A stretch of DNA of 64,000 nt, from positions 22,151,201 to 22,215,200 of the forward strand of contig OX463835.1 in NCBI GenBank assembly GCA_949825045.1, given 5' to 3'. Shown here piece after piece: positions 10,277-21,760 of this stretch (positions are counted from its first letter, which is position 1; the number at the start of each line of letters is the position of its first letter). The notes under the pieces are model-generated. The model worked only from the letters and a program-made list of their open reading frames with translations, made no database searches and was not told the DNA's origin. Source of the stretch: Argyresthia goedartella. Taxonomy: Eukaryota; Arthropoda; Insecta; Lepidoptera; Argyresthiidae. The position numbers and the translations under genes are program-made.

Positions 10277-12907
10277 CAGAGCGTTGACACTGTCCCGCGC
10301 CCTCACCAGCGGAGACTACTGAGACACTGTGCGGTGCGTGCCGCCCGCTAATAGCTGCCGGTGCCTGCGCGCGCGGATATATTTTTCGGGCACGAATAGC
10401 GCGTATACCGTACCGACAAGAGCGACGCAGTCACTGTCGCCTCGCAACAATCGACACACAGTCAGAAGCTGTTCGGTGTTACGTCTGACCTCTAGTGAGT
10501 TGTATCCGAGCATACCCAACATAAAAGCGGATGGATAAAGGTATAGATAGAATCCAAATTTCCTCTTATACAGCTGTGTACCTTCTCGAGCAAAAGTATG
10601 TAAGAGCTTTCGTGCGGATTCCTAACAACCGAGCTAGATTCCGGTTTGGTTCTCACTAGGGCCATGTAAAGAAGCTGGACCACATCCAGGTTCCGGAAAT
10701 CCTTACTATTCCGTATCACGAACCCCAATCGTTTAAAGCATTCCTTGGCTAAAGTGCTCATGTGCTCATGGAATGTAAGTTTTGGGTCGAACGTAACACC
10801 GAGGTCCTTGATCGAATACACTCGAGTCATAGACTCCGTACCGAGTGTATACGTCGCGCTTATAGGCTGAGAAGAGCGCGTAAAGGACATTACATAACAC
10901 TTGGCAGTATTAAATAGGAGTTTGTTGTTCACACTCCACCTATGAACCACTTCAAGATCTTCCTGCAACAAACTACAATCATACTCTGAACTCACGGGAA
11001 GTATCAGTTTCAGATTGTACGCATACAGAAGCCAATTGGCGTATTTGAGCTCTAATTCCAGGCCATTTATCATAATGATAAATAATAACGGACATAGGAT
11101 AGACCCCTAGCTAACGCCCGACCGTGTATGGTACGGCTGGGACTCAAAACAACCGTGTCGCACATATTGTGGCGATTTTTCAGGTAGTCAGCGAAGAAAA
11201 TCTACAGCCGTGGGGCAAATCCAATGGCACATTACTTCTTCATTAGAACGTCGTTATCGACTCTGTCCAACGCCTTACGGAAGTCCATATAGGTTACGTC
11301 CACCTGACATCCCTTGTCCATGCACTCCGACAGAAACTCGAACAACGTCAGTAAGTTGCTGTTAACTGAGCGGCGACTCCTGAATCCGTGTTGCGAGTCG
11401 CTCAGATACGGTTTTGCCGTGTATGATCGACTCGAACAATTTTGCCAATGAACTCAGGATCGCTATAGGGCACTTGTCTTGGGGGTAGGACTGACTCGAG
11501 AAAGCTTCCAGCTGGTGGGTTACTTACCTTGCTGAAGAGCAAGATTGAATATTCGTCCCAAGGGTAAAACCAGTTGATCGCTGTAGGCCTTCAATAAGTA
11601 AGGAGGGAAGTTGTCCGGTCCAATTGCGCTCCTAGGCATTAGCTGCTTCAGCCCTTCCTTTATATCCTTACAGGAAATATGCGAAACTTGTACGTAATTA
11701 GCCGAGCTCGAGTCATCAGATCTGTTTACCAGCTCCTAATCAAGAGCTGGCTCATCAGGGAGAAAAACGTCTGCGAAGAAGTTTGCAATTGCGGCTGCTG
11801 CTTCCTCACCAACACACCCGAGGTTCGAAACCACCTTTCGATCGTAGGTCAGTCACATGCTTCCAGAATATTGTTGCTTATGTTGTTTTATATTGCTTTC
11901 TATACTACTCATGTGGTTGGCGAAGGCAGTAATATGCGGCACTTGAGGTTTGCTCTCAGCTCACTGAAAGAGACGTAGTCAGCCGGCCTCTTCCACGCTT
12001 TCCATTTACGATGGACCTTGGCCTTCGTGCCCAAGTCCTTTACAATGTCCCCAGCGAACGACACCGAGTATCTCCTTGTAGGCTGGGTCGGTCTGGTCTT
12101 CTTCGGAATGGATTTGTTGAAGACTTCGTAAATGGTATCGTAAAAGCAGCCGACTGCCGCATCAACTTCAGTAGCTTCGAGAACATTATCCCAAGATATG
12201 CTACACATGAGTTCGTATAGGACTGCGTGGTTGCCCTTGGTAAAGTTCCAGTCATTGCGGCCACCGATGTTGCTGGGATTTCAGCGGCCGGATCGCCAGT
12301 ACCCTGCACATACAACATTGGTACAAACACATCGAGCGGCGAGTGGTAGGCGTCAGTGCGTGGCACCAGGCTGCCTGACACGGAAGCGCGCACAGTTACG
12401 TCACGCACACTCTCCGGTAGGAACACCACATCAAGCACGCCACCATGATCATTCTTTACCTCATTCGTCTCATGCAGACCACAAACACTTAAAAAGTAGC
12501 AATAATAGTTGGTGACAGAGATTGACGCACTATTCATGTTTCGGTTCCCCAGGATAATAAAAGAGGTTCCGGTGAGTTTGGTCATGTTTTCCTCAGTTTT
12601 CGTAAACCAACTAAAATACTGAGCGTACTTCTCTGCTTGCGTAATTGCCTTGCCCTTCCTCCTCCTACTAGTCTATATGGACAACACAGACTGTGTACTG
12701 GACACCACCGAGTGTGATTGATGCCCAGAGATCTTCACCCTGCTCAGTTTCAAGGTCGCGTCGTCGGCGAAGTGCTATGTGCCAGGGCGGGCGGCGAGTA
12801 GCACACCTCCGCACGCGGTGGCGCTGTCCCTGCGCAGCACACTCCAGCCTCCCGCCGCAACCTCGGCGTCTCCAACTGAGGCGTCCAAAAAAGTCTCCGT
12901 GGCGGCA
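10277..12907 (-). pseudogene. LINE ORF2: endonuclease and reverse transcriptase, broken
   Basis: Read downwards from 12907: an APE-type endonuclease beginning at the TETFLDASVGD motif, then GWSVLRRDSATACGGVL, a stop, the GNRNMNS segment (families normally have GDFN, so the catalytic Asp is lost) and GGVLDVVFLP. After an RT linker at 12208-11700 comes the RT region, including a fingers segment (IGPDNFPPYLLKAY at about 11600) and a thumb/connection region in 11073-10492. A C-terminal segment follows at 10522-10277 (LGYNSLEVRRNTEQLL, RRHRQLLAGG). Several stops and frameshifts are present, and the N-terminal endonuclease strand with its first Asn is missing. It is not functional. Confidence 0.85.
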
Positions 12908-13567
12908 TTAGGGGGTCTTGGGAGCCGATGAGGGATTTTTCGTTCCTGTTTTGTACAACTCGAGAAATCTACGAAAGGGCAGCCACTCCCTAATACGGGC
13001 GTCAACAGGCCACACCTCCATGGAGAAGCAGGAGTTATAAAGGGAATCCGGAAAACCAATTTTGTACGATTTGTACTGACCCTTTGTTGGCAACTCTACC
13101 ACGGTGCCATCTTCAGGTGAGCACAACTCCCGCAAATATACCCTGACTTCCTCCAGTACTGACCTCATATTGCATAGATGGAAGAAACGCTGTCGCTCCA
13201 CCGCACGAAGAGTGGTAGTTGTGGGTCCTGCTGTACAGCGCAGCGACTGGGGTCTTCTTGTCTTTCTGGCGACTTCGGTCCGTTCCTTCCCAACATCCTC
13301 AGCGTTAGCGTTTTTGAAAGATACTGGTGCCGGTGGGGGAGTCTTTACTTCCGTCGGTGTCAGTGTCAGCTGTCTGACTACGCCTGCTGCACATACTTGA
13401 TTGGTACCGCGACCAACAACCGCTCGCCTCGCGTTGCTACCCGGTGCGGGTGGGCGTGCAAGCGAGACAGGTGCAGGTGCAGGTATGGGCGAAATGGGCG
13501 CGGGTGATTGTGCGAGGGAGGTAGTCGCATGCTGTACCGTTTCCACATACGGTAGGGGTGGCGCACG
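12908..13567 (-). pseudogene. LINE ORF1 (gag-like), 5'-truncated
   Basis: A Pro/Ala-rich N-terminal stretch is followed by a conserved C-terminal module: RFFHLCNMRSVLEEVRVYLR, LPTKGQYKSYKIGFPD, then a VWPVDARIREWLPFR motif. This pattern is the C-terminal domain I recall from ORF1 proteins of insect jockey/CR1-like LINEs, which bind element RNA. The frame is open for about 220 codons, but its start is supplied by the errantivirus LTR sequence at 13568 and beyond, so the true N-terminus is lost. GC content is much higher than in neighbouring DNA. Confidence 0.75.
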
Positions 13568-13812
13568 AGTTAAGTGTGACAACCCCTCCGATATTACCTT
13601 TGTCAGCTGTCCTAGTTAAATACATACATACCAAATATGTAAATACAGCTATGACGTATGTACATACGTCATTGCTGACAGACGATATTTTAATATAAAA
13701 AGCTAATAAGTTTTAGATTAAGATGACTATTGTTTGATCAATCGTAGTGGTTACTCTGTTCAATTGATAATAAAATATTTCTTTTAAATCAAATCAGTGT
13801 CGATTACTTAAT
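13568..13812 (+). repeat. errantivirus 5' LTR
   Basis: It begins AGTTAAGTGTGACAAC and ends at TACTTAAT just before the PBS, about 245 bp. Inside are a 22-bp perfect palindrome (13651-13672) containing TGACGT in both orientations, and a TATA-like TTTAATATAAAAAGC at about 13690-13704. The right boundary is fixed by the PBS. The left boundary rests on the AGTTA start and the end of LINE ORF1 homology. No matching 3' LTR is present to confirm it. Confidence 0.65.
13651..13672. promoter_or_regulatory. 22-bp palindrome with paired TGACGT (CRE-like) half-sites
   Basis: ATGACGTATG is followed by its perfect reverse complement, placing TGACGT in both orientations upstream of the TATA-like box of the LTR. 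Such sites bind bZIP factors in general. A role as LTR enhancer is inference. Confidence 0.5.
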
Positions 13813-13830
13813 TGGCGCAGCCGGTAGGAT
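13813..13830 (+). other. primer-binding site
   Basis: TGGCGCAGCCGGTAGGAT directly follows the 5' LTR. It differs by one base from the TGGCGCAGTCGG-type site of several insect errantiviruses, which I recall as matching the 3' end of a serine tRNA. It would prime minus-strand DNA synthesis. Confidence 0.8.
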
Positions 13831-14189
13831 CTCAGTAGTTGGACTGTCGTAGAAATCGTCATCGAAAGTGCATAACTTACGTCGTCCATCGTCCGTCTCT
13901 ACGGTTAAGCTGGGATCGCCGAACAAACAAATTCATTGGGTATCGAGTTAACGACGGAATTCACGAGAGATCATCAACAATAGTACACTTCAGAAGGACA
14001 TGGGAGCAGCTACGCGTCTGTGAGTAAATCTTTTTCACCTTCCTTGTATCTTTCCTCTATAATCCTTTTTGATAGATATACGTGTGTTATTAGGGATTAG
14101 ACAACGCCATAATAATACTAAACTTTTCCTTGATTTACATTTCAAGAAAGTTAACTAGGTAAATAAGATTTTGAGTTTTTTTTTCTATA

Positions 14190-15272
14190 ATGGAAAACAT
14201 TACTCGTGTACCAATGGAGATGTTGAAGATCATCCCGGTATTTGAGGGTGATTCTAGACAATTACCTCTGTTTATTAAGAAATGCGAGTATATTCTACAA
14301 ACACATCGAGGTAACGACGCTCAAAATGAGTACCTATTCCACGTAATAACGAGTAGATTAGCGGGGGAAGCAGCGAATCTTGTCGGTGAAACTGACCAGA
14401 TTACTACCTGGACTGAGCTAAGATCACTACTTAGACATTTTGGGGACCTACGGTCCGAAGAGTGCTTGTCAATGGAGCTTGAATCAGTTAAGAGTACTAG
14501 GAACGAAAGTTATCTAGAACTTTGTCATAGAATTCAGCATCTAAAAAGTATTCTATTTGCGAAAATTAACGAAAGTATAAATGACGTGAATGTGCGACTG
14601 GCAAAACAACAAATTTATAACAATACTACATTGAATGTTTTTCTATACAATTTGCCAGCTTACATGGTCAGGTTAGTACGATTGCGTAAAGTTAACAACT
14701 TGGAGGATGCCCTAAAAATTGTTCTGGAGGAACAAAATTTCCAAACTGTTTATAACTCAAAGAATAACACTCGCAGTACGAACTCTCAAAACCAAAGTCC
14801 TCACTTCCCAAATGGCCCACCAAGGTACAACAACCCACAACGATTACCAAGTGCACATGCACCAAATAACGCTAGGTTTCTTTCCGAATTAGGAACACCG
14901 CGCAGTTCTTTCCAATCTCGTTTTAACAAAAATAGCAGAGCGAGTAATAATACGAACAATTACGCAAGTCAACCGAACAATAGCCAGTGGCAGCAAGGCA
15001 CTAGGTCATATCAACAGCCTAGTCAGCATTGCACGGGCAATGCACCTCGCATGACGCAACCTTACTCACCACATGTGGCACCGTCGACAGGTTCGAAAAC
15101 TGACGTCACGATGCGCACAGCCAGCTCGAGGCGAGTGAATTATACTGATAACAGCCAGGAACCGATGAACTATAGTAATTTGAATAATTATAACGAGGAA
15201 ATTAAGCCCTCAGCGGCGGAGCAAATTGTTGAAAATGTTTTTCTTGCGGCCTCCCCAACATGGAAAGGCTAA
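14190..15272 (+). CDS. errantivirus gag
   Basis: 360 codons, intact, starting at an ATG after a T-rich leader. The N-terminal half is helical and capsid-like (IIPVFEGDSRQLPLFIKKCE, then TWTELRSLLRHFGD and ESYLELCHRIQHLKS). The C-terminal half is rich in Asn, Gln, Ser and Pro, with many Arg residues. There is no CCHC zinc knuckle, as usual for errantivirus gag. Its end overlaps the start of pol (15260) by 13 bases in another frame, which fits -1 frameshift expression of pol. It is the only undamaged gene of the element. Confidence 0.85.
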   Translation: MENITRVPMEMLKIIPVFEGDSRQLPLFIKKCEYILQTHRGNDAQNEYLFHVITSRLAGEAANLVGETDQITTWTELRSLLRHFGDLRSEECLSMELESVKSTRNESYLELCHRIQHLKSILFAKINESINDVNVRLAKQQIYNNTTLNVFLYNLPAYMVRLVRLRKVNNLEDALKIVLEEQNFQTVYNSKNNTRSTNSQNQSPHFPNGPPRYNNPQRLPSAHAPNNARFLSELGTPRSSFQSRFNKNSRASNNTNNYASQPNNSQWQQGTRSYQQPSQHCTGNAPRMTQPYSPHVAPSTGSKTDVTMRTASSRRVNYTDNSQEPMNYSNLNNYNEEIKPSAAEQIVENVFLAASPTWKG

Positions 15273-17370
15273 CTTTAAATTTTAATAAAAGATTAAACCT
15301 GCCACATATTTATGTGCCGGAGCTACAAAACGTTTTTATGATAGATACGGGCAGTACGAGGTCGTTCATTAGCCCGCGTTTAGCGGAGCGATTTTACAAA
15401 AACTATAAGCGAAATGAACCTTTTGAAGTTTTTAGCACCCATGCGTCGAGTAGACATAACGAGGTCGCTACAATTCCATTACCGAGTATTTTTCAATCAC
15501 CGGAACACTACAAATTCTATATTTACAGCGTAGATGAAAGGTACGACGGGCTTATATGGTTCGATCTAATACAGCTTTTAGGAGCCAGAATTGACGCGAG
15601 AGCTATGTCATTAATTACTAGGGATGCACAAATTCCTATAATTTATAAACCTCATAAGAGGGAAATGTACCATTTGCCTCCCCGTAGTGAGTTACGGGTC
15701 AAACTTCCGGTAAACTTATTAGACGGAGAAGCAATCCTAGATAGTAAACAGTTTGGAGAAGGAATTCGAATGCCTGCTGCGATAGTGCGATGTGTGAAAG
15801 GGTACGCCTCCACGGTGATTCAGAATTATAGTGAAAACAATGGCACATTGATGGTTACAGCTCCATTCCAGGTAGAGCACTATGATCAGTTAGAAAATAT
15901 TAACGTGAATTATACTAACGATAGAGGAGAAACCGAAAGACTGCTTAGGGAAAATTTATCCAAGTTAAGATTAAACCACATGAATGAGGAAGAGGGAAGA
16001 ATGATTGAAGATGTTTGCAAGGAATACAAGGATATTTTTTATTGCGAGGACATTCCATTAAGCTTTACGAATCAAGTGAAACATACTATTAGGACCAAGA
16101 ATGAGGACCCCATAAATCTCAAAGCTCACAGGTTACCCCCTTCACAAACAACTGAAATAAAAAAACAGGCAGATAAAATGTTAAAAGACGACGTGATTAC
16201 AGAATCCCATTCTCCTTGGAGTGCCCCAGTACATTTAGAGCCAAAAAAGATGGATGCTTCGGTAGTAGACTACCAAAGATTTAACGACATTACTGTGGAT
16301 GATAAATACCCCTTACCTAATATTAATTATTTATTCGACATGCTAGGAAAAAGTGTGTACTTCACTACACTTGATTTGGCCAGTGGGTATCACCAAATTG
16401 AAGTTTCAAAAGAGGATAGGGCTAAAACTGCATTTAGCATTCCGTTTGGGCACTACAAATTCAACAGAATGCCATTCGGACTGAAAACAGCACCTGCAAC
16501 ATTCCAAAGAGCAATGGATAATGTACTTAGAGGCTTGCAGGGCCTACATTGCCTTATTTACTTGGATGACGTCACAACTTTCTCAAAAAGCCTACAGGAA
16601 CATATAGCAAAACTAAAGGCAGTTTTCCAAAGATTTAGGAAAATAAATTAAAAAATACAGCTTGATAAATCCGACTTTTTGAGAAAAGAAGTATTGTATC
16701 TTGGTCATACAATAACTAGCGAGGGTTTAAAACCGAATGATGATAAAATTGAAGCCATCCTGAAATTCCCGATGCCAGAGACAGTAACCCAAATTAAAAG
16801 CTTTTTGGGTTTATTTGGGTATTATAGGAAATTCATCAAAGATTTCGCTAAAATCACCAACCCACTTACAGTATGTTTGAAGAAAGGGCGAAAGATAATA
16901 ATGAATGAAGAATACAAGGAAGCTTTTGAAACTTGCAAGACACTTTTGACGAATGCACCAACATTACAGTTTCCAGACTTCGACAAACCTTTTTTCTTAA
17001 CTACAGATGCATCAAATTTTGCAATTGGAGCGGTATTGTCCCAGGGCACCTTAGGGTCAGATTTACCCGTGGGCTATGCTAGCAAAAGTCTAAGTGACAC
17101 TGAGACACGACACAGCGTTATAGAAAAAGAACTGTTAGCCGTAATTTGGGCGGTAAAGCATTTCCGACCCTATTTGTATGGAAATAAATTTATTATTTAT
17201 ACAGACCATAGCTCTTGCTTGGCTATACTCACTCAAAGAACCTAACAGTAAACTCACGCGTTGGCGTTTGAGGTAAAACGATTTTGAAATTCGATACAAA
17301 AAAGGCAGTCAGAACACTAATGCTGACGCCTTATCAAGGATTAGAATTAATGCGACGAATGATGATATTG
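15260..17370 (+). pseudogene. errantivirus pol: protease, RT, RNase H (broken)
   Basis: The first open part (463 codons) has the aspartic protease motif IDTGSTRSF at about residues 28-36 and RT motifs: LDLASGYHQI, FGLKTAPATFQRAMD and the catalytic YLDD at about residues 434-437. A TAA at about 16649 interrupts it where homologues read through. The next part (16679-17245) carries the YLGHTI connection and RNase H motifs (TTDASNFAIGAVLSQ, ELLAVIWAVKHFRPYLYG, IYTDHSS). A frameshift after the TQRT segment then breaks RNase H, and its last motif, ADALSRI, is in another frame. Normal role: maturation and reverse transcription. Confidence 0.9.
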
Positions 17371-17375
17371 AATCA

Positions 17376-18546
17376 ATGATAGTAAATGTGGATGATAATG
17401 ACGAAAAGGTACAAGAAATCGTGAACGAATTAGAAAGGGATCTGAGAGGGGACAAGAATGAACTGGAAATAGAAACAATAATTATTTCCGAATCAGAACA
17501 GGAAGAATCAGTAGAAGAAGTAGATTCAGATGATGGAGCTACAGCTCATTCTGTATCCAATAGGGAGCACGAAGGGATCCCTATCCTGAAAGAGGCAATT
17601 GGTACGAAACCAAGACAAATACTAGTCTACACCTGGTTTCTGAATAAATATACTGTCAAGGATATTTCATCAAAAAAACATCGTATATTCGAAGTACACA
17701 TGCCAGTAAACAATGAACAGTTGATGAAAGACTTAATGAAAGAATATGTTGATACTAAATTCAAATATCACATTTATTTTGAGAACCCACAACTTCGGAA
17801 AACTTTTTCAGAAGTTTTTACGAAATTGTTCAAGAAAGGAACACTTCAGCAGCCTCATAGAATGCACAGAACGAGTAGTTAACTTGACAGATAATGAGAA
17901 AGACCAGTTGCTTATAATAAATAAATATCATGAAGGGAAAACATGTCACAGAGGCATTAGGGAAACGACAACCAAACTTAAGAGAGATTATTGGTGGGCA
18001 AACATGAAAGAAACTGTAAGTGCAGTTATTAATGGATTTGAAGAGTGCAAAAAGATGAAATATGAAAGAAAACCAATAAAACCACCAATTCAATTGACCC
18101 AAGATCAAAATACCCCCTTTCAAGAAGCCTTCATGGACCTTTTGTTCATCGAAGGCAATTATTATTTAACCATTGTAGACGCCTTTAGTAAATTAGGGCA
18201 AGCCATCAATATACCAAATAGAAGTACTCCAGAAGTTGTAAGAGCGCTAATAAAGTATTTTAGTATGTACGGATTACCTACAAAAATTAGTTGCGATTCA
18301 GGGGCAGAGTTTAATAATGACCTCATCAAGGAACTCCTAAATTTTTACAAGATCGACTTACTCATTGGGACACCTAACAATCCCACGTCAATGGCAATCG
18401 TTGAAAGGTTTCATTCAACGATTATAGAAATCTACCGATTAGCTAACTATAATAAAAAGGAATTTGACGCTGCAACGGTTATGACATATGCTATAATGGC
18501 ATATAATAACACCATTCATACAGCAACAAGCTATACACCGTATTAG
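17376..18546 (+). pseudogene. errantivirus pol: integrase
   Basis: An acidic linker (17376-17700) leads to an overlap of two frames near 17746-17882, then the zinc-binding N-domain (HEGKTCHRG and GFEECKKMK) and the DDE core: Asp in EAFMDLLFIEG, Asp in SCDSGAEFNND and Glu in AIVERFHSTI. The frame ends at a TAG (18544), after which homologous sequence seems to continue for about 130 bp (ILYEYVAEKFHADNVKVKN). The stop therefore truncates the C-terminal domain. Confidence 0.85.
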
Positions 18547-18685
18547 ATAGTATTTGGTCATACGGACGCAGGGAACGTTTTCGACACAGACAGGGAACGA
18601 AAATTGACACAAAAACTACTCCAAGACCACAGGAAACGATTAAAAATTCTTTATGAGTATGTAGCGGAGAAATTTCACGCAGACA

Positions 18686-19790
18686 ATGTCAAGGTTAAGA
18701 ACTACGCAAATAGAAAAACAATTACAAAATGAAACTAAACTTAATAATATTTGGTCTACCATGAATAGCCTTTACCAGATTCTAAATAACTTTCAAACCA
18801 TGTTTAATATTATACAGGAAATAGAAACAGCAATCGCCTTCAGTAAACTGCATACACTCCAACAGTCTATTATTAATTCTACCAAATTATTGAGTATTTT
18901 AACTAAAATTGAGCAGAACGATCGTATGATCTACGAAGTAAACGAGTATAATTTAATAAAAATAGAGCGTAACATTATTTAAAAATCTTACATGAATAGG
19001 AATAGCTTGGTATGTGTTATGGAAGTACCTTTAATCTAATATAATAAATAATCTAATATTATAAAATAATCCCTTTACCTATTTCAATCCCGCAACCCAA
19101 ACAACCCTTACAATTATTCCAAAAATCCCGTACCTAATGGTGAATAGATGGAAGTTCAAACCTGTAACACACCACTGCGAGGAGATCGAAGACAGCAAGT
19201 TCCTATGCTCCGATGACAACCTGGCAGAGCACAACGAAGAAACTTGCATCGAACAAATAATGTTAATGAAAAACAACTATAGCAGCTGTCATCAGGACTT
19301 CATTATCATCGAGAAACTGAAAATACAGAAGATTGTAAACGGCCATTGGATGCTGTATAGCAAAGATAACCAGATCATTACAGAACACTGCGAGAAGGAG
19401 ATTCATAAAATCAACATTCAAGGAACCTACATATTAACGCCTAATCAACACTGCAAGACTCAAGTTGGAGAACTGTTCATAAGCAGATTCCGTAAGTTCA
19501 GATTCCGTAAGTTCAACACAGCTTGACGAAAGGAAACAAGCAAGTAGACCTGCGAGACGTCGACTTCAGCAACATCAAGGAAATTTTACATAGTGCTAAA
19601 TACAGTGAAAGTGAAGATAGAGATGACCAGTTTACAGTGACGTACCAAATTAGTGTATGGAACCTTTATATTTTTGTAGGATTTTGTATAATGGTTACTA
19701 TCTGGAAATTTGAATTGTATACCTTATGCCTAAAACAAAATTCTCCGAAGCAAACTGCCTCACCTTCAGATAATTTTGCTCTTAGGGAGG
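18686..19790 (+). pseudogene. errantivirus envelope remnant
   Basis: Three fragments in different frames: a coiled-coil-like segment (18686-18982; NIIQEIETAIAFSK, LHTLQQSIINSTKLL), a Cys-rich segment (19137-19526) with Cys spacing like insect errantivirus envelopes, and a C-terminal part (19523-19790) with one membrane-spanning stretch (SVWNLYIFVGFCIMVTIW). The signal peptide and the region before the fusion segment appear deleted between pol and 18686. A short direct repeat (AGATTCCGTAAGTTC twice, near 19487-19516) shifts the reading. Family role: membrane fusion glycoprotein. It is not functional here. Confidence 0.75.
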
Positions 19791-21760
19791 GAGGAGCGCC
19801 ACATCTGAGATTTTCCGGATCCCCAAGCCACCGTGTCTGATTGGAAGGGCGGATTGGGTCCAGCTTCGTTCATCGAGATTAATGTTTAAAATTTTGGTTA
19901 ATGTACTTTTGGTAATATCGTCTAAAAGGTTGAGAATGGGAGGGTATTTCCAAAGAGGAGAGCATCGAAGGAGGTATGTTAATTTGGGTTCAAAAAGGCA
20001 AAACCGTATGATAGACAGGGCCATGTGGGGATTTAGGTCAGTCAGTTTGATAGAATTTTGATTGAATTTAGAGATTTGTTCATCCACGAAGCTGGGGATC
20101 CCGTCCTCTAGAACGGGGGCCCCTAGGAGGCGAAGTGAGTCTTTGTCTAGAATTTTAATGTTAGAGGCAGCTGAGTTGAATTTAGAGATGATCTCAGTCT
20201 TTTCCGAGAGGGTAATATTATCGGATATGAACAATTCGCATTTCGAGAAATTGAAGTCTAGGCCTATTTTTTTTAATTCTGATGTTAGGTGTTCTAAATC
20301 TTGTAATACGTCTTCGACTTTGCCTCCTATGGTCCCGTCGTCTAGGTACCAAATGTTGAATTTGGAATTTAGGCTGGTAATGATCGGATGGATAGCCAAA
20401 CTGAATATTGCCGGACCGAGTGGGTCGCCCTGCTGACAACCGACGGCAGAATTTATAAGATGGTCCATGAATATTAATTTTGAATGTTTACTGTAACATT
20501 GCCACATATAATTGTAGATAGATGGTGTATGCTCTTTAATTCGGGATAGCAGGGCGCCTCTGTCTACCGAATTGAAGGCGTTTTTCACGTCTACCTTCAG
20601 CAGCACGTCACCTCCTCCGTTAGCTAGGAAGGTGCGAGTCGCGTGCACAGCGGCCTCGCAGCCTCCCCTGCTACCGAAACCCAGCTGTACCGGTTGTAGG
20701 GTAGTGCAATGATCTGGTAGGATATACCTACAGCAGATCTTTGACACTATGCGGCGGATGGTATTGCCTACAGCGATGGGTCTGATACCCCCGTCCTTCT
20801 TTATGAGGGCACAAAGATTAGCACCGTAGAGCACGTCTGTTATGCCCTCGTGTTCCTTTTCAGACAACATGAGGCTCGCTAGTTCAGCGATATCCGCCAG
20901 GAGAGTCTGCCCGACGTCCCCGACGGCTCCACAGATCAGGTCTTTGTAGTGTTGCGGGGTCATGCCGTCGAGGCCGCCTGCGGAACCACTTCTGAAGGAC
21001 ATCACCGCAGATGCGACGTCCTCGGCTGTAGCCTGGGGAGTACGTTCAGAAGGGTTGGGGGGATCAGGGAGGTGCAGTGTTGGTGAAGGTGCTGGGTGCT
21101 TTGACTCCAGCGAGTGCAGAGTGTCCGGGGAGTCAGGGGCGACAGCATCGCTCGAGAAAAGAAGTTGAGCAGCTCCCTTTAAATCCCCGTCACTTATTTT
21201 ATTCTCTATTGTTTTCGTCATGTTAAATTTGGATCGAGATCTATTGTTGAGAATTTGGCCCAAAAAGGTTGGTGATTGGTTCTTGCAGTTGGTTTTAATT
21301 GATTGTGTAAGGGCTCTTGCTTCCATCCTTATCTACGTGCAAAGTCCGGTATGCGAAAGTAAGCAGCTGTTACCAACTGGGGCCATCATTTTTTAAGATG
21401 ACCTGTCGTATGGAAAGGGACAGAGAGGTCGCCACGCATGTCCTGGCACCACGAGGGATTCTTTTAATTATTGGGCACATTTGTTTAAGGCGTCCTAAGG
21501 TTGCCCAGAATGCGCCCGTTGACGGCTGTGTTCTGCTGCTATCATTGGGCGCATCTTGAGCGCCTTGGTTGCCCTGTGGTGCGAGGTAATGTTTTTTATG
21601 TGTTTTGGAATTGTGTATCTTTAGACCTCTCTGTCCTTTGAAAAGCCGCTGCTGTGTGCATTCCGGACACTGCACGAGATCTGAAAGTGATGTGTCGAAG
21701 GTCTGGCTGCAGACGGCACCTGCTGATGGCCCGGTTGCCTGCGACATCGACGTAGCACGA
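19785..21760 (-). pseudogene. non-LTR retrotransposon ORF: N-terminal C2H2 finger plus RT
   Basis: Minus strand, from 21747: a C2H2 finger (CPECTQQRLFKGQRG with two His after it), a linker, an in-frame stop at 21370 and a frameshift near 21330, then a long RT frame (21326-19785). RT motifs: GGLDGMTPQHYKDL, IRPIAVGNTIRRIVSK, LGFGSRGGCEAAVHA, LLKVDVKNAFNSVDRG, VGCQQGDPLGPAIFSLA and WYLDDGTIGG. The active site is YLDD, not the usual YADD of LINEs. An N-terminal finger before RT recalls the R2/NeSL group, which ends in a restriction-like endonuclease, but the C-terminal domain is absent because the element breaks off at 19785. The clade is uncertain. Confidence 0.75.

Larger units (their letters stand above)
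5511..13567 (-). mobile_element. LINE (non-LTR retrotransposon), split by a Harbinger insertion
   Basis: Minus-strand parts in order: ORF1 (13567-12908), endonuclease and RT (12907-10277), then, beyond the Harbinger element, the ORF2 C-terminus (5902-5735), a 3' UTR, and a TAAA-type tail ending at about 5511. Removing 5903-10276 plus one copy of the CAG duplication joins the ORF2 frame exactly. The 5' end is cut where the errantivirus LTR starts at 13568. ORF1 and ORF2 architecture and the TAAA tail suggest a jockey/CR1-like clade; I cannot fix the clade. Confidence 0.85.
13568..19790 (+). mobile_element. errantivirus (Ty3/gypsy with env), 3' end missing
   Basis: Order: 5' LTR, PBS, leader, gag, protease-RT-RNase H-integrase, env. 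The gag without zinc knuckle, the AGTTA LTR start and the TGGCGCAG PBS are errantivirus traits (insect Metaviridae). Pol has several stops and env is broken, so the copy is dead. At about 19785-19795 a purine-rich tract (TAGGGAGGGAGGAG) appears where the 3' LTR should begin, but minus-strand RT sequence follows instead. Confidence 0.88.

Noticed and set aside
10329..12515. Several plus-strand frames of 60-105 codons
   Set aside because: They are antisense shadows of LINE ORF2. The minus-strand translations carry the endonuclease and RT motifs.
13104..13507. Plus-strand GC-rich frames opposite LINE ORF1
   Set aside because: They are antisense shadows of the minus-strand ORF1, which has a recognisable C-terminal domain.
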